This document shows, in pieces, positions 40,204 to 49,930 of a DNA stretch of 64,000 bases. A program made the position numbers and the translations under genes. This DNA is from JBIQKZ01 sp044464765 (GTDB lineage Bacteria > Pseudomonadota > Gammaproteobacteria > Burkholderiales > Burkholderiaceae_B). How positions within the stretch are numbered: the first letter of the stretch is position 1; each line of letters begins with the position of its first letter. The notes under the pieces were generated by a model. That model saw only the letters and a program-made list of their open reading frames with translations. It made no database searches and had not been told where the DNA came from. Where the stretch lies: positions 58,012-122,011 of the forward strand of contig JBIQKZ010000014.1 of NCBI GenBank assembly GCA_044464765.1, written 5' to 3'.

Positions 40204-41877
40204 ATGACTGGGCCCAGATATCCCATCGAAGGCGTGCATTACCCGCACCTCGATGAAGCAACGCGCTATCTCGAAACGGGCGCCTGGATGAACTCGACCG
40301 TCGGCGACATGCTGCGGCAAACCGCACAACGCTTGCCGGGTAAACCTGCCTTGATCACTGACGCCGGTTCCATCACTTTCAAGGAGCTCGACATCCAGAC
40401 CGATTGCCTGGCCGCGGCACTGCTGGATCTGGGCCTTCGCTGCGGTGACCGAGCCATCTTCCAGGTGGGGAACAACATTGAAACGGCCTTGGCGGTAATC
40501 GCCTGCTTCAAGGCCGGCATTGTGCCGGTTTGCGCCATTCCGCAGTATCGGGAAGTGGAGATCGGCCAGTTGGCTCTTCTAAGCCAGGCACGCGGCTACT
40601 TTGTGCAGTCCGACTCCCCAGGAAACTTCGACATGGTGTTGTTTGCACAGCAGATGGCTTCTAGCCATGCGGATATCGAGCATCTGGTTTTCTCGGGTTC
40701 GCGCGCGCCCGCAGGCAGCGCCACCATCGCCTCGCTCGTTCAGTCTCAAGACGTTGTTTCAGCTCGAAAGAGGCTGGCCGATGTTCAGTTAAGCCCCGCC
40801 GACGTGCTTAGCTTCCAGTTGTCGGGAGGCACGACTGGCGTGCCCAAGATTATTCCGCGCTTCCACGGCGAATATCTTGCCCATGCCACGTTCTGCGCAC
40901 GCCACTACGAAATGGACGAAGACAGTGTTTTTCTATGGGCGCTGCCGCTTATGCATAATGCCGGCCAGCTGTATGCCCTGATGCCTACCCTAACGCTTGG
41001 ACGCAGCACCGTTCTAATGCCCAGTGTCGACATCGCGCGCATGCTGGAGCTTGTCGAGACCCACCGGGTTACGCATACCGCGTCCATCGGCCCCATCGCG
41101 CCGCAAATCATGGCTTACCCCGATTTGCACAAACATGATCTTTCCAGCTTGAAACTGTTCTTTACCATGACGCGGGCCGACATGCTGGAGAAAAAGATAA
41201 ACGTGCCATGCAGCAATCTTTTCGGCATTACCGAAGGCCTGCTGCTGGGCTCGCCGCCATCCGCATCAACACAGATCCGCCACGACACGAATGGAACATC
41301 GGGGTGCTCGTTCGACGAGATTCGGGTGCTGGTTCCAGACACCGAAGCGCCAGTTGCCGAAGGGCAAGCGGGCGAGCTTTGTTTCCGCGGCCCTTCGTCT
41401 GTCCGCGGCTACTACAAAGCTCCCGAGGCCAATGCAGCAGCATTCACTTCTGACGGCTTTTGTCGCACCAGTGACATCGTCACGGCGCACGTCATGGAAG
41501 GCAAAACCTATTATCGCTTCGAGGGCCGTTTCCGCGACAACGTCAACCGCGGCGGCGAAAAAATCGGCTGCGAGGAAGTGGAAGCCTACGTTAGCAAGCA
41601 CCCCTCGATCCTGGATGCCAAGCTTATTGCCATGCCTGACCCCGTCTACGGAGAGAAAGGCTGCGTGTTTGTCATATTGCAGCCTGGCGCCACGGCGCCG
41701 ACGGTTGGTGAGCTGGCCGGCCATCTGGTGGCACAGGGGCTGGCTAAATTCAAATGCCCCGAAAGAATCGAAGTCGTCGATGCGTTTCCGGTAACACGTG
41801 TTGGCAAAGTCGATAAGCCGGCCATGAAGAAGCATATTGCCGAGCTGCTGGCCAACGAAAGCGCCCAGGATTCTTAG
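40204..41877 (+). CDS. Aryl-acid AMP/CoA ligase (EntE/DhbE/salicylyl-CoA-ligase type)
   Basis: A 557-residue ANL-family adenylating enzyme. The P-loop SGGTTGVPKIIPRFHGEY is nearly that of 2,3-dihydroxybenzoate-AMP ligases. PVCAIPQYREVEIGQLA, the A5 region NLFGITEG, FRTSD-like CRTSDIV, RGGEKIGCEEVE and the C-terminal lysine segment TRVGKVDKPAMKKHI are present. It would activate a 2-hydroxy- or 2-aminobenzoate-like acid to the adenylate and CoA thioester. With no carrier-protein or siderophore genes nearby but a CoA-type hydroxylase downstream, a catabolic role is likely. GGAGAC precedes ATG 40204. Confidence 0.82.
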   Translation: MTGPRYPIEGVHYPHLDEATRYLETGAWMNSTVGDMLRQTAQRLPGKPALITDAGSITFKELDIQTDCLAAALLDLGLRCGDRAIFQVGNNIETALAVIACFKAGIVPVCAIPQYREVEIGQLALLSQARGYFVQSDSPGNFDMVLFAQQMASSHADIEHLVFSGSRAPAGSATIASLVQSQDVVSARKRLADVQLSPADVLSFQLSGGTTGVPKIIPRFHGEYLAHATFCARHYEMDEDSVFLWALPLMHNAGQLYALMPTLTLGRSTVLMPSVDIARMLELVETHRVTHTASIGPIAPQIMAYPDLHKHDLSSLKLFFTMTRADMLEKKINVPCSNLFGITEGLLLGSPPSASTQIRHDTNGTSGCSFDEIRVLVPDTEAPVAEGQAGELCFRGPSSVRGYYKAPEANAAAFTSDGFCRTSDIVTAHVMEGKTYYRFEGRFRDNVNRGGEKIGCEEVEAYVSKHPSILDAKLIAMPDPVYGEKGCVFVILQPGATAPTVGELAGHLVAQGLAKFKCPERIEVVDAFPVTRVGKVDKPAMKKHIAELLANESAQDS

Positions 41878-41921
41878 TAATCCGGCGTGTTGGCATCACA
41901 TCATAAACCTAGGAGACAAGC

Positions 41922-43100
41922 ATGAAACTACCTAAGAAAATTGGACAAAGCCTGGCCGTGCTGACCTTTGCTATTTCGGCCTTGGCGCCTGTTCATGCGC
42001 AATTGAAGATTGGTCATATTGGATCCATGTCCGGCCCCTTGGGTGCGCTAGGCGTGGACCAGTATGACGGATTCATGTTGCGTGTGGCGCAAAGCGACGG
42101 CAAGCTTGGCGGCCAAGCCGTCGAAGTGCTGCGCGCCGATGACCAGAGCAAGCCTGAGGTTGGTTTGCAAGTGGCGCGCGAACTCGTTGAAAAAGACAAG
42201 GTCGATATCGTCGTTGGCATTACCGCATCGAATGTCATCAATGCCGTCTTTCCCTATGTGGTTGAACACCAAGTGCCGCTTATTGGCACGAATGGGGGGC
42301 CTTCTCCTTTTGCTGGGGAAAAATGTTCGCCCTGGTTCGTATCGACTGCCTTTCAGAACGACGGGGCGCACGAAGGCGCGGGCCAGGAGGCACACAACCG
42401 CGGTTACAAGAACGTAGCTGTCATTGCCCCTAATTACCAGGCTGGCAAAGATGCTGTCGCCGGCTTCAAGCGTTTTTATAAGGGTCAGTTGGCCGACGAG
42501 CTTTATCCCAGCCTAGGTCAGAACGACTTCTCGGCAGAGATCACGCAACTGGCGGCAACAGCGCCCGATGCAATCTACGCCTTTCTTCCCGGCGCCATGG
42601 GCATTAACTTCATCAAGCAGTATTCCCAAGCCGGAATGATGGACAAGTTCCCTCTTCTATCCTCCTTCACCATCGACGACATCACGATTCCAGCCTTGCG
42701 CGACGCGGCAGTGGGCTCGCTGGTAAGCACGCATTGGGTCTCAGGTGCAAGCAATAAAGAGTCGCTTGATTTCATTAAGGCCTTCCAGTCCAAGTACGAC
42801 CGCACCCCGTCCAGCTATGCCATGCAAGGCTACGACGCCGCCGTACTGATCGATCAAGCCCTTCAGGCTTCTCCCGATGCGGCCAAAGATAGCAAAGCGC
42901 TGATGCAAGCCATGCGCACCGCCAAACTGGCCTCGCCGCGCGGCGAGGTTGTTTTCGAGCGCAACGGCTTCCCCGTTCAGGATTACAGCATCTGGAAGGT
43001 CGTCAGCAAGGGCAACGGAGAGGTGGGCTTCGAGCAACAGAGCGTGGCGCTGAAGGCGCATCACGATGCATACGTGGATCAATGTCTTCTGAAACCCTGA
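41922..43100 (+). CDS. LivJ-type periplasmic substrate-binding protein (importer 3)
   Basis: A 392-residue type I periplasmic binding protein. The signal peptide MKLPKKIGQSLAVLTFAISA ends at PVHA (about residue 26). Then LKIGHIGSMSGPLGALGVDQYDGF, VVGITASNVINAVFPYV and the ligand-cleft IGTNGGPSPFAGEKCSPWF. GGAGAC precedes ATG 41922. It separates the ligase from the hydroxylase in the same operon, so it probably brings in the acid they process. Confidence 0.87.
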   Translation: MKLPKKIGQSLAVLTFAISALAPVHAQLKIGHIGSMSGPLGALGVDQYDGFMLRVAQSDGKLGGQAVEVLRADDQSKPEVGLQVARELVEKDKVDIVVGITASNVINAVFPYVVEHQVPLIGTNGGPSPFAGEKCSPWFVSTAFQNDGAHEGAGQEAHNRGYKNVAVIAPNYQAGKDAVAGFKRFYKGQLADELYPSLGQNDFSAEITQLAATAPDAIYAFLPGAMGINFIKQYSQAGMMDKFPLLSSFTIDDITIPALRDAAVGSLVSTHWVSGASNKESLDFIKAFQSKYDRTPSSYAMQGYDAAVLIDQALQASPDAAKDSKALMQAMRTAKLASPRGEVVFERNGFPVQDYSIWKVVSKGNGEVGFEQQSVALKAHHDAYVDQCLLKP

Positions 43101-43214
43101 TCACGATCCATATGTGAAAGCGGGCAGCCGTTCGGCGCGCCCGCCGGGAAAGCAAGCAACCTGGCGGTGATGAAATTAATTCACCTTGGCCGCTATAAAG
43201 ATTGGAGATAACAG

Positions 43215-44360
43215 ATGAGCTTGAGAGTCAAGGTTGTAGGCGGCGGCCCCGCTGGACTGTATTTTGCCTACTTGATGAAAAAATCGTTTCCTGATTACTC
43301 GGTGCAAGTCATTGAGCAAAACCTCGCTAATGCTACGTACGGGTTCGGGGTGGTGTTTTCGGGTCGTGCGCTCGATTTTCTGGAGCAAGGAGACGCCGGC
43401 GTCATTCAGCGCCTTAAAGTCCATATGGAGTCTTGGAGCGACCAGCACATCACCCATAAAGGACAGCGGGTGATAATAGACGGTAATTCTTTTGCGGCCA
43501 TTGCCCGCTTGACCTTGCTGAACGAGCTGCAAGCGCTTTGCCAAGGCATAGGCGTCGAACTAACGTTTGGCCAACGTGTCGAGGCAGGCAGCCCGGAAGC
43601 GGATTGCGACATTCTTGTTGCGGCTGACGGCGCCAATTCGGCTATTCGAGACCGTTATGCAACCGAGTTCAAGACCGAGATCAGCGATCTGGAAAACTAC
43701 TTCTGCTGGTATGGCGTCGAGACAGCTTACGATGCCCATACGCTTACCTTTGTCAGCCACGATGGCGGCGTGTACTGCGGCCATCATTATCGCTATAAGC
43801 CCAGTATGAGCACTATGGTGGCGGAAGTGGATGAAGAAACCTGGTCGTCGTCTGGCATGGCCAGTATGACCGACGACCAACGGCAAAGCCATTTCCAGCA
43901 TATTTTCCAACAGACGCTACATGGCAAGCCTCTCATTAGCAACCGTTCCAGATGGCAGCGCTGGCGCCTGGTAAAAAACGGCAAATGGCACCACAAGAAC
44001 ATCGTGCTCATTGGCGATGCACAGCGTAGCGCCCATCCGTCCATCGGTTCAGGTACTCGCCTTGCCATGGAGGACGCCATTTCTCTATGGCGCGCATTCC
44101 AAAGCGCTGGCACCGATATTCAAGCGGCATTCCAGCACTACGAAGCCCAGCGGCGTCCTGTCCGCGACAAAATGGATTCTGCCGCCGATAAAAGCATCGC
44201 CTGGTACGAAGACATCTCCAGCAAGATGGCCATGTCGCCCGACGAGTTGGCGCTGGATTACATGCTGCGGACGGGCCTGATGACGCCCGAGCGTCTTGAG
44301 CAGAACTCGCCACGATTTGTAGCGAAACTTACAGAGGCCGGGCTGCTGTCTGCTGGCTAA
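43215..44360 (+). CDS. FAD monooxygenase of the salicylyl-CoA 5-hydroxylase/2-aminobenzoyl-CoA type
   Basis: A 381-residue group A flavoprotein. The FAD fingerprint is VVGGGPAGLYFAYLMKK (residues 7-23). It is followed by YGFGVVFSG, a motif typical of salicylyl-CoA hydroxylases and the monooxygenase half of 2-aminobenzoyl-CoA monooxygenase/reductase. The second FAD motif is IVLIGDAQRSAHPSIGSGTRLAMEDA. The reductase half of the latter enzyme is absent. GGAGAT precedes ATG 43215. Working on a CoA ester fits the ligase upstream, with 5-hydroxylation to a gentisyl-type product as one option. The substrate is inferred. Confidence 0.8.
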   Translation: MSLRVKVVGGGPAGLYFAYLMKKSFPDYSVQVIEQNLANATYGFGVVFSGRALDFLEQGDAGVIQRLKVHMESWSDQHITHKGQRVIIDGNSFAAIARLTLLNELQALCQGIGVELTFGQRVEAGSPEADCDILVAADGANSAIRDRYATEFKTEISDLENYFCWYGVETAYDAHTLTFVSHDGGVYCGHHYRYKPSMSTMVAEVDEETWSSSGMASMTDDQRQSHFQHIFQQTLHGKPLISNRSRWQRWRLVKNGKWHHKNIVLIGDAQRSAHPSIGSGTRLAMEDAISLWRAFQSAGTDIQAAFQHYEAQRRPVRDKMDSAADKSIAWYEDISSKMAMSPDELALDYMLRTGLMTPERLEQNSPRFVAKLTEAGLLSAG

Positions 44361-44436
44361 GCCTTCTGGCGCACCTGTGCGGGCAACGCGTAAACAATAA
44401 ATAGATGTTGGACGAGATCCCAAAGGAGGGTCGTGC

Positions 44437-45354
44437 ATGATCACGCTCGTTTTATCCCAGCTGCTTAACGGCGTGCAGTATGGCGTGTTGTTGTTCTTGC
44501 TGGCGGCAGGGCTCACGCTGGTGTTTGGCATCATGAGCTTCGTGAACCTTGCGCATGGTTCGTTGTACATGCTGGGCGCGTATTTCGGCGCTACGGCCTA
44601 TAACCACACCAACTCCTTTCTGTTGGCCATTGTGTCGGCAATAGGAGGGTGCATCATCGTTGGCATTATCCTCGAGCGCCTGGCGGTGTCGAAGTTATAT
44701 TCCCGAGACCACCTTGACCATGTGTTGGTCACCTTCGGCCTGCTGCTGTTCTTCAACGAAATGGCGCAGATCATCTGGGGCACCCAGCCATACTTCCTGC
44801 CGGTTCCCTCCTGGCTGGACAGTACGGTCAATCTATTCGGCATCACCTATCCGTCGTACCGCTTCGCCATCATCGTGGCCGGTCTTCTGGCTGCCATCGG
44901 TTCTTACTGGCTCATCCACAAAACCCGGCTGGGTATGCTGATTCGCGCGGGGTCGGTCAACCCGCTGATGATTGGTGCACTGGGTATCAATATCAAGTTT
45001 CTCAACGCCTTGCTGTTTGGCGTGGGAGCCGCCCTGGCCGGCCTGGCCGGCGTCATGGCCGGACCCATCCTCTCGGTGCAATCGGGCATGGGCGAGCCGG
45101 TCTTGATCACCACGCTGGTGGTTATTGTCATCGGCGGTATCGGTTCGGTCAGCGGCGCGTTCTATGCTGCCCTGCTCGTGGGCATCGTTGATACCTTGGG
45201 CCGGGCGTTCCTGCCCATGCTGCTGCGCGAGGTCATGGCGCGTGACCTGGCCAATGCGGCGGGCCCGGCCATTGCCTCCATGCTTGTTTACATACTGATG
45301 GCGGTGGTATTGGCCATCCGTCCGCAAGGGTTGTTCGCCGGAGCTAGAAAGTAA
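44437..45354 (+). CDS. LivH-type ABC permease (importer 3)
   Basis: A 305-residue inner-membrane permease with LTLVFGIMSFVNLAHGSLYMLGAYFG near residue 30 and the coupling loop KTRLGMLIRAGSVNPLMIGALGIN. AGGAGG precedes ATG 44437. Its stop overlaps the LivM start (TAATG). Confidence 0.91.
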   Translation: MITLVLSQLLNGVQYGVLLFLLAAGLTLVFGIMSFVNLAHGSLYMLGAYFGATAYNHTNSFLLAIVSAIGGCIIVGIILERLAVSKLYSRDHLDHVLVTFGLLLFFNEMAQIIWGTQPYFLPVPSWLDSTVNLFGITYPSYRFAIIVAGLLAAIGSYWLIHKTRLGMLIRAGSVNPLMIGALGINIKFLNALLFGVGAALAGLAGVMAGPILSVQSGMGEPVLITTLVVIVIGGIGSVSGAFYAALLVGIVDTLGRAFLPMLLREVMARDLANAAGPAIASMLVYILMAVVLAIRPQGLFAGARK

Positions 45355-46355
45355 TGACTATGTATAGAAACACGATCTGGAAAGCGGGCACGCTTGTGCC
45401 GTTGCTTATTTTCTTGTTGTTCATTCTGGTGCCGGTCTGGGGGCACTTTACCGACCATAATTTCTACGTTGCCTACTTTGCGCGCGTTCTTATCTATGCC
45501 ATTGCGGTGGTGGCGCTTAACCTGGCCCTGGGCTTTGGCGGTCTGGTCAGCCTGGGACATGCCTTATTCATGGGCCTGGGCGCGTACAGCGTGGCGCTGC
45601 CGGGCTTCTATGGCGTTGATAATGGCTGGGTCCACTTGTTCTTTTGCCTGGCCAGTTGCGGTCTGGCGGGGCTGATCACGGGAGCCATCAGCCTGCGCAC
45701 CGCGGGCATCGGTTTCATCATGATCACGCTGGCATTTGCTCAAATGGGCTATTTCTTGTTCGTTAGCCTTAAGCAGTACGGGGGTGACGACGGCACCAGT
45801 ATTTCCAACACCAGCCAATTCTTCGGGTTCAACCTGGGTGGGGTATACGAGGTGTATGCCGTAGCGTTGTTACTGCTGATACTTGCCACGTGGTGGACAG
45901 CCCGCTTGCGGGTTTCACCCTTTGGCATGGTGCTGCGCGGGGCCAAGCAAAATGCACGGCGAGTGCGTGCGGTCGGCTTTCCGTCCAACTATTACTTGCT
46001 GGTGTCGTATGTGCTGTCGGCCATGCTGTGTGGGGTGGCGGGCCTGCTGCTGGCCAATCTTAATGCGTTTGCCTCGCCCAGCACGCTGTCCTGGATTATT
46101 TCCGGCGACCTGGTGGTAATGCTGGTGCTGGGTGGACTGGGGACGGTTTTTGGGCCCGTGCTGGGCGCGCTGGCCTTCTTGGGGCTCGAAGAAATCCTCA
46201 AAATGTTTACCGACCATTGGCTGGCGGTGTTCGGTCTGGTCATTGTGGTTATTGGCCTATTAGGCAAGGCCGGTATTGCGGGCTTTCTTGGATCGTTCAG
46301 CCGGCGCCGGGTGGCCATTGGCGCCACAAGACAGGCCAAAGGAGCTAAGGTATGA
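45354..46355 (+). CDS. LivM-type ABC permease (importer 3)
   Basis: A 333-residue inner-membrane permease with LGFGGLVSLGHALFMGLGAYSVALPGF and the coupling segment FGMVLRGAKQNARRVRAVGFPSNYY. ATG 45354 overlaps the LivH stop; a second ATG lies two codons on. The 3' end overlaps LivG by four bases. Confidence 0.91.
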   Translation: MTMYRNTIWKAGTLVPLLIFLLFILVPVWGHFTDHNFYVAYFARVLIYAIAVVALNLALGFGGLVSLGHALFMGLGAYSVALPGFYGVDNGWVHLFFCLASCGLAGLITGAISLRTAGIGFIMITLAFAQMGYFLFVSLKQYGGDDGTSISNTSQFFGFNLGGVYEVYAVALLLLILATWWTARLRVSPFGMVLRGAKQNARRVRAVGFPSNYYLLVSYVLSAMLCGVAGLLLANLNAFASPSTLSWIISGDLVVMLVLGGLGTVFGPVLGALAFLGLEEILKMFTDHWLAVFGLVIVVIGLLGKAGIAGFLGSFSRRRVAIGATRQAKGAKV

Positions 46356-47107
46356 GCGAACAATTGCTGCGCACTGAATCTCTGGTCAAGCGCTTTGGCG
46401 GGTTGTTGGTTACCGACTCTGTCTGCATCGATGCGCGTCCCGGCGAAATCCACGCCATCATCGGCCCCAACGGAGCGGGTAAAACCACTCTCATCAACCA
46501 GTTGTCGGGCGAATTGGCGGCCGATTCGGGCAACGTCGTGTTTGCAGGTGAAAACGTCACGGCCCTGGGTATCCACAAGCGGGCGCGGCGCGGTTTGCTG
46601 CGCTCGTACCAGATCACTTCTATTTTCGAAGACTTTTCGGTGCTTGAGAATACCATACTGGCGGCTATGGGCGCCCAGGAGCATGCCTTTCACTTTTGGA
46701 AGCCTTTGCTGGCAAGGCACGATCTGGTTCACACCGCCCGGCAGGCGCTCGAGGTAACCGGCTTGCTCGAACACGCTGAATCGCATGCTGCCGAATTGGC
46801 TTACGGTCAGCGGCGTCAGCTCGAGCTCGCCATGGCGCTGGCCGCTCAGCCCAAGGTATTGCTGCTTGACGAACCCATGGCGGGCATGAGCGTGCAGGAG
46901 TCCGCCGAGGTGGTGGCGTTGCTGAATCGGCTTAAGGGTTCGTACACCATTTTGCTGATCGAACATGATATGGGGGCTGTTTTCGCCTTGGCCGACCGCA
47001 TTACCGTGCTGGTCTACGGCAAGGTAATGCTCTCGGGCACGCCCGATGAGATCCGCAATAATCCCGAGGTTAAGTCTGTGTATCTGGGCGACGAAGAGAT
47101 AGGATAA
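46352..47107 (+). CDS. LivG-type ABC ATPase (importer 3)
   Basis: A 251-residue ATPase: Walker A GPNGAGKTTLINQ, Q-loop RSYQITSIFEDFSV, LAYGQRRQLELAMALA, Walker B LLLDEPMAGMSV, H-loop IEHDMGAVFALADR. All ATPase residues are intact, in contrast to the partner LivF. Confidence 0.91.
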   Translation: MSEQLLRTESLVKRFGGLLVTDSVCIDARPGEIHAIIGPNGAGKTTLINQLSGELAADSGNVVFAGENVTALGIHKRARRGLLRSYQITSIFEDFSVLENTILAAMGAQEHAFHFWKPLLARHDLVHTARQALEVTGLLEHAESHAAELAYGQRRQLELAMALAAQPKVLLLDEPMAGMSVQESAEVVALLNRLKGSYTILLIEHDMGAVFALADRITVLVYGKVMLSGTPDEIRNNPEVKSVYLGDEEIG

Positions 47108-47112
47108 GAATC

Positions 47113-47829
47113 ATGACAACACTACTCGATGTGCGCGACATCCATGCGTCTTATGGCCAGGCGCAGGTCCTGTTTGGCGTTTCGCTCCAGGTCAAGGCCG
47201 GTGAAGTCGTTACTTTGCTGGGGCGTAACGGCATGGGGCGCTCAACCACCATCAAGTGTTTATTCGGCTTGTTGCCGGTTACCCACGGTGAAATCCTCTT
47301 TTGCGAAACGCAGGCTAGCAGCTTGCCCTCGTACAGGATCGCGCGGCTGGGTCTGGGGCTGGTGCCCGAGGGCCGTCAGGTTTTTCCCAACCTTACGGTA
47401 GAAGAAAACCTGGTGGCTACCGCGCGTGCTGCTGCACGCCATGGCGGCACGTCTGAATGGACGCTGTCACGGGTCTACGAATTTTTCCCACGTTTGCAAG
47501 AGCGGCGTCATAACATGGGCGGCCAGCTTTCGGGCGGTGAGCAGCAGATGCTGGCCATTGGCCGAGCGCTGATGACCAACCCGCGTCTGTTGGTTCTGGA
47601 CGAAGCCACTGAAGGCCTGGCGCCTATCATTCGTGCCGAGATCTGGCAGGCGCTTACTGCGCTTAAAACGCAAGGCCTGTCGCAGATTGTCATCGACAAG
47701 AATGTCGCGGCGTTGCTGCCATTTGCCGATAAGCACTTTGTACTTGAAAAAGGGCAGGTTGTATGGAGCGGCACTTCTGATGAATTGCATCGTAATAGCG
47801 CCATCGTGCAACAGTTTCTGGGTGTATAA
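47113..47829 (+). CDS. LivF-type ABC ATPase with Arg in place of the Walker A lysine (importer 3)
   Basis: A 238-residue ATPase. The Walker A loop reads GRNGMGRSTTIKC: the invariant lysine is Arg43 (codon CGC), whereas the other two LivF proteins in this window have GKST. The rest is normal: LVPEGRQVFPNLTVEENL, signature LSGGEQQMLAIGRALM, Walker B LVLDEATEGLAP. The substitution should weaken ATP binding at one of the two sites of the LivG-LivF dimer. Importers with one degenerate site exist in ABC proteins, but this position is unusual. Confidence 0.88.
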   Translation: MTTLLDVRDIHASYGQAQVLFGVSLQVKAGEVVTLLGRNGMGRSTTIKCLFGLLPVTHGEILFCETQASSLPSYRIARLGLGLVPEGRQVFPNLTVEENLVATARAAARHGGTSEWTLSRVYEFFPRLQERRHNMGGQLSGGEQQMLAIGRALMTNPRLLVLDEATEGLAPIIRAEIWQALTALKTQGLSQIVIDKNVAALLPFADKHFVLEKGQVVWSGTSDELHRNSAIVQQFLGV

Positions 47830-47954
47830 GCGATAAATAAGGGCTAGCATCTCATGGCCTTGCTTCGCTCCGTGTAAAAGGCTTTAATCGATGAAGTCTT
47901 TGTGCCGACCGCAACAGGCGATCGGCTTCGTAAGCTCACACGAAGGAGATAGCC

Positions 47955-49454
47955 GTGGCGTATTCATTTCCCGATGAAAACGGGTTGAGGTTTATTGGCG
48001 AAGACTTGGGCATCGAATTGACCCAAGACGAGGCGGATAGCTATCACGAGTATCTTAGCGCCCTGACGCCTGCTTTTCGCATGATCGAGAAATTGCCCGA
48101 TCTTGCACCCGAGGTGAAGTATCCCCGCACGCCAGGCTATCAGCCCGAGGGTGCAGACAATCCACACAACGCCTGGTATTACAAGACCAGTATCAAGGGT
48201 GCGCCGCGAGGCAAGCTACGCGGCAAACGTATTGCGGTCAAAGACAATGTCCTGGTCGCGGGGGTGCCGCTGACCAACGGCGCGTCCATACTCGAGGGCT
48301 ACGTTCCCGATACCGACGCCACCATCGTTACCCGCATGCTCGACGCCGGCGGCGAAATCGCGGGCAAGTCGGTGTGCGAATACTTATGCTTTGCCACTAA
48401 CAGCGCAACGGCCTCAACCGGTCCGATTGATAATCCACGTGCGCCGGGGCATACCACGGGCGGTTCCAGCAATGGCAGCGCGGCGTTGGTGGCGGCCCAC
48501 GAAGTGGACATGGCCATTGGGGCGGATCAGGCCGGCTCCATACGCATGCCTGCTTCATTTTGCGGCATAGTCGGCCACAAGCCCACGTACGGCCTGGTGC
48601 CGTATACCGGCGTGCTGGGCATCGAATATTCATTCGACCACGTGGGGCCAATGGCCGATACCGTGGAAGAGTGTGCTTTGCTGCTCGAGGTCATCGCAGG
48701 CGACGACGGCATTGACGGCCGTCAGAAGGGCGTGCGCACGCAACAGTACACCAAGGCTCTTGGCAAGGGGATCAAAGGCATGCGCATAGGCGTCGTGCAA
48801 GAAGGGTTTGGGCGGCCCGAGTCCGAAGGCGGCGTGGATAAATCCGTGCGCGAGGCAGCCAAACGTTTGCAGAAGCAGGGAGCAAGCGTCGACCTGATCT
48901 CCATTCCCTGGCACAACATTGGGTCGGCCCTGTGGCTTCCCATCGGCATCGAGGGCTCCTATCAGAACATGGTGCATGGGCACGGCGTAACCTACGGCGC
49001 GAATGCGGCGTACTCGCTTTCTTTCATGCGGGCATTCGCGGGCTGGACGCAACACGCCAACGAGCTCGCTCCCACCATCAAGGGCACCTTGCTGACGGGT
49101 GAAATATTGCATCGCCATGGCGGGCGCTTATATGCCAAAGCGCGCAACCTGGTCCGTCGCCTGCGCGCCGAATACGATGCATGGCTTGAAAAGTACGACG
49201 TGCTGATCATGCCGACCACGCCCATGACCGCCACCGAGCTTGTGTCGGAAGATGCTTCGCCCAAGGATGTGCTGGACGCCAGTTGGGGGCCGTTGAACAA
49301 CACTTGCCCATTCGACCTGACCGGTCACCCGGCCATTTCCGTGTGCTGCGGCACCTCGGATGGGAAACCGGTTGGCCTGATGATCATCGGGCGCCACTTT
49401 GAAGACGCAACGGTATTCCAGGTTGCCGACGTAGCGCATAAACCACAGGGGTAA
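47955..49454 (+). CDS. Amidase-signature family hydrolase
   Basis: A 499-residue amidase-signature enzyme with the Ser-cisSer-Lys triad: Lys96 in RIAVKDNV, the cis-serine in HTTGGSSNGSA (residues ~167-175), and Ser195 in GADQAGSIRMPASFCG. It hydrolyses an amide to acid plus ammonia. The DQAGSIR variant and the long N-terminal domain resemble nitrile-pathway and aryl amidases rather than GatA. AAGGAG precedes GTG 47955. It closes the TetR operon region, so it might release an aromatic acid from its amide for the ligase. Inferred. Confidence 0.85.
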   Translation: MAYSFPDENGLRFIGEDLGIELTQDEADSYHEYLSALTPAFRMIEKLPDLAPEVKYPRTPGYQPEGADNPHNAWYYKTSIKGAPRGKLRGKRIAVKDNVLVAGVPLTNGASILEGYVPDTDATIVTRMLDAGGEIAGKSVCEYLCFATNSATASTGPIDNPRAPGHTTGGSSNGSAALVAAHEVDMAIGADQAGSIRMPASFCGIVGHKPTYGLVPYTGVLGIEYSFDHVGPMADTVEECALLLEVIAGDDGIDGRQKGVRTQQYTKALGKGIKGMRIGVVQEGFGRPESEGGVDKSVREAAKRLQKQGASVDLISIPWHNIGSALWLPIGIEGSYQNMVHGHGVTYGANAAYSLSFMRAFAGWTQHANELAPTIKGTLLTGEILHRHGGRLYAKARNLVRRLRAEYDAWLEKYDVLIMPTTPMTATELVSEDASPKDVLDASWGPLNNTCPFDLTGHPAISVCCGTSDGKPVGLMIIGRHFEDATVFQVADVAHKPQG

Positions 49455-49558
49455 GGGCGCATCCAGCGTCAGGCGCGTGTCCTGTTTGGCTAAGTCGCGT
49501 ATAAGTGCACGATTAAGCTAATAGGCACGCACCTTTTGCACTGGCCTGGCGCTGGGCT

Positions 49559-49783
49559 TTACGCGTCGTCTTCCGGAATAAATGACGCCAGCAATTGGCG
49601 CGCCAAGTCTTCGTGGCCGGCCTGGACCATTAGGGTTTGCTCGTTCAGGCTGTTGCTGACGGGGCCGGGATACATCGAACTAAACGCACCGCCCCGCATT
49701 AGAAAAGGGATCTCGTAGGCCTGCATCATCGACACGATGACGGCGGCTTCCGACTCGGTTCGCGGCGAATAAATTGGCACCAT
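49559..49783 (-). CDS. DUF2007 small protein
   Basis: A 74-residue protein beginning MVPIYSPRTESEAAVIVSMMQ, then EIPFLMRGGAFSSMYPG and EQTLMVQAGHEDLARQLL, the DUF2007 (putative signal-transducing) ferredoxin-like pattern. Function unknown. I chose ATG 49783 because GGAGG lies nine bases upstream; ATG 49789 and GTG 49795 are in frame but too close to or overlapping the ribosome site. It is unrelated to the catabolic neighbours. Confidence 0.72.
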   Translation of the reverse strand: MVPIYSPRTESEAAVIVSMMQAYEIPFLMRGGAFSSMYPGPVSNSLNEQTLMVQAGHEDLARQLLASFIPEDDA

Positions 49784-49930
49784 ATCCATATACACCTCCA
49801 GTCAGCGGCTGTTGGCGAGTCGGGAGGACCGTTTCCGGCCACAGCCATCCGGGCGGGAGCCCTTGCATGACCATGCTAACCGAAATAAGGCCTGGCGGAA
49901 CAGGCCGTCGTGGCCAAGGTGAAACAGCGA

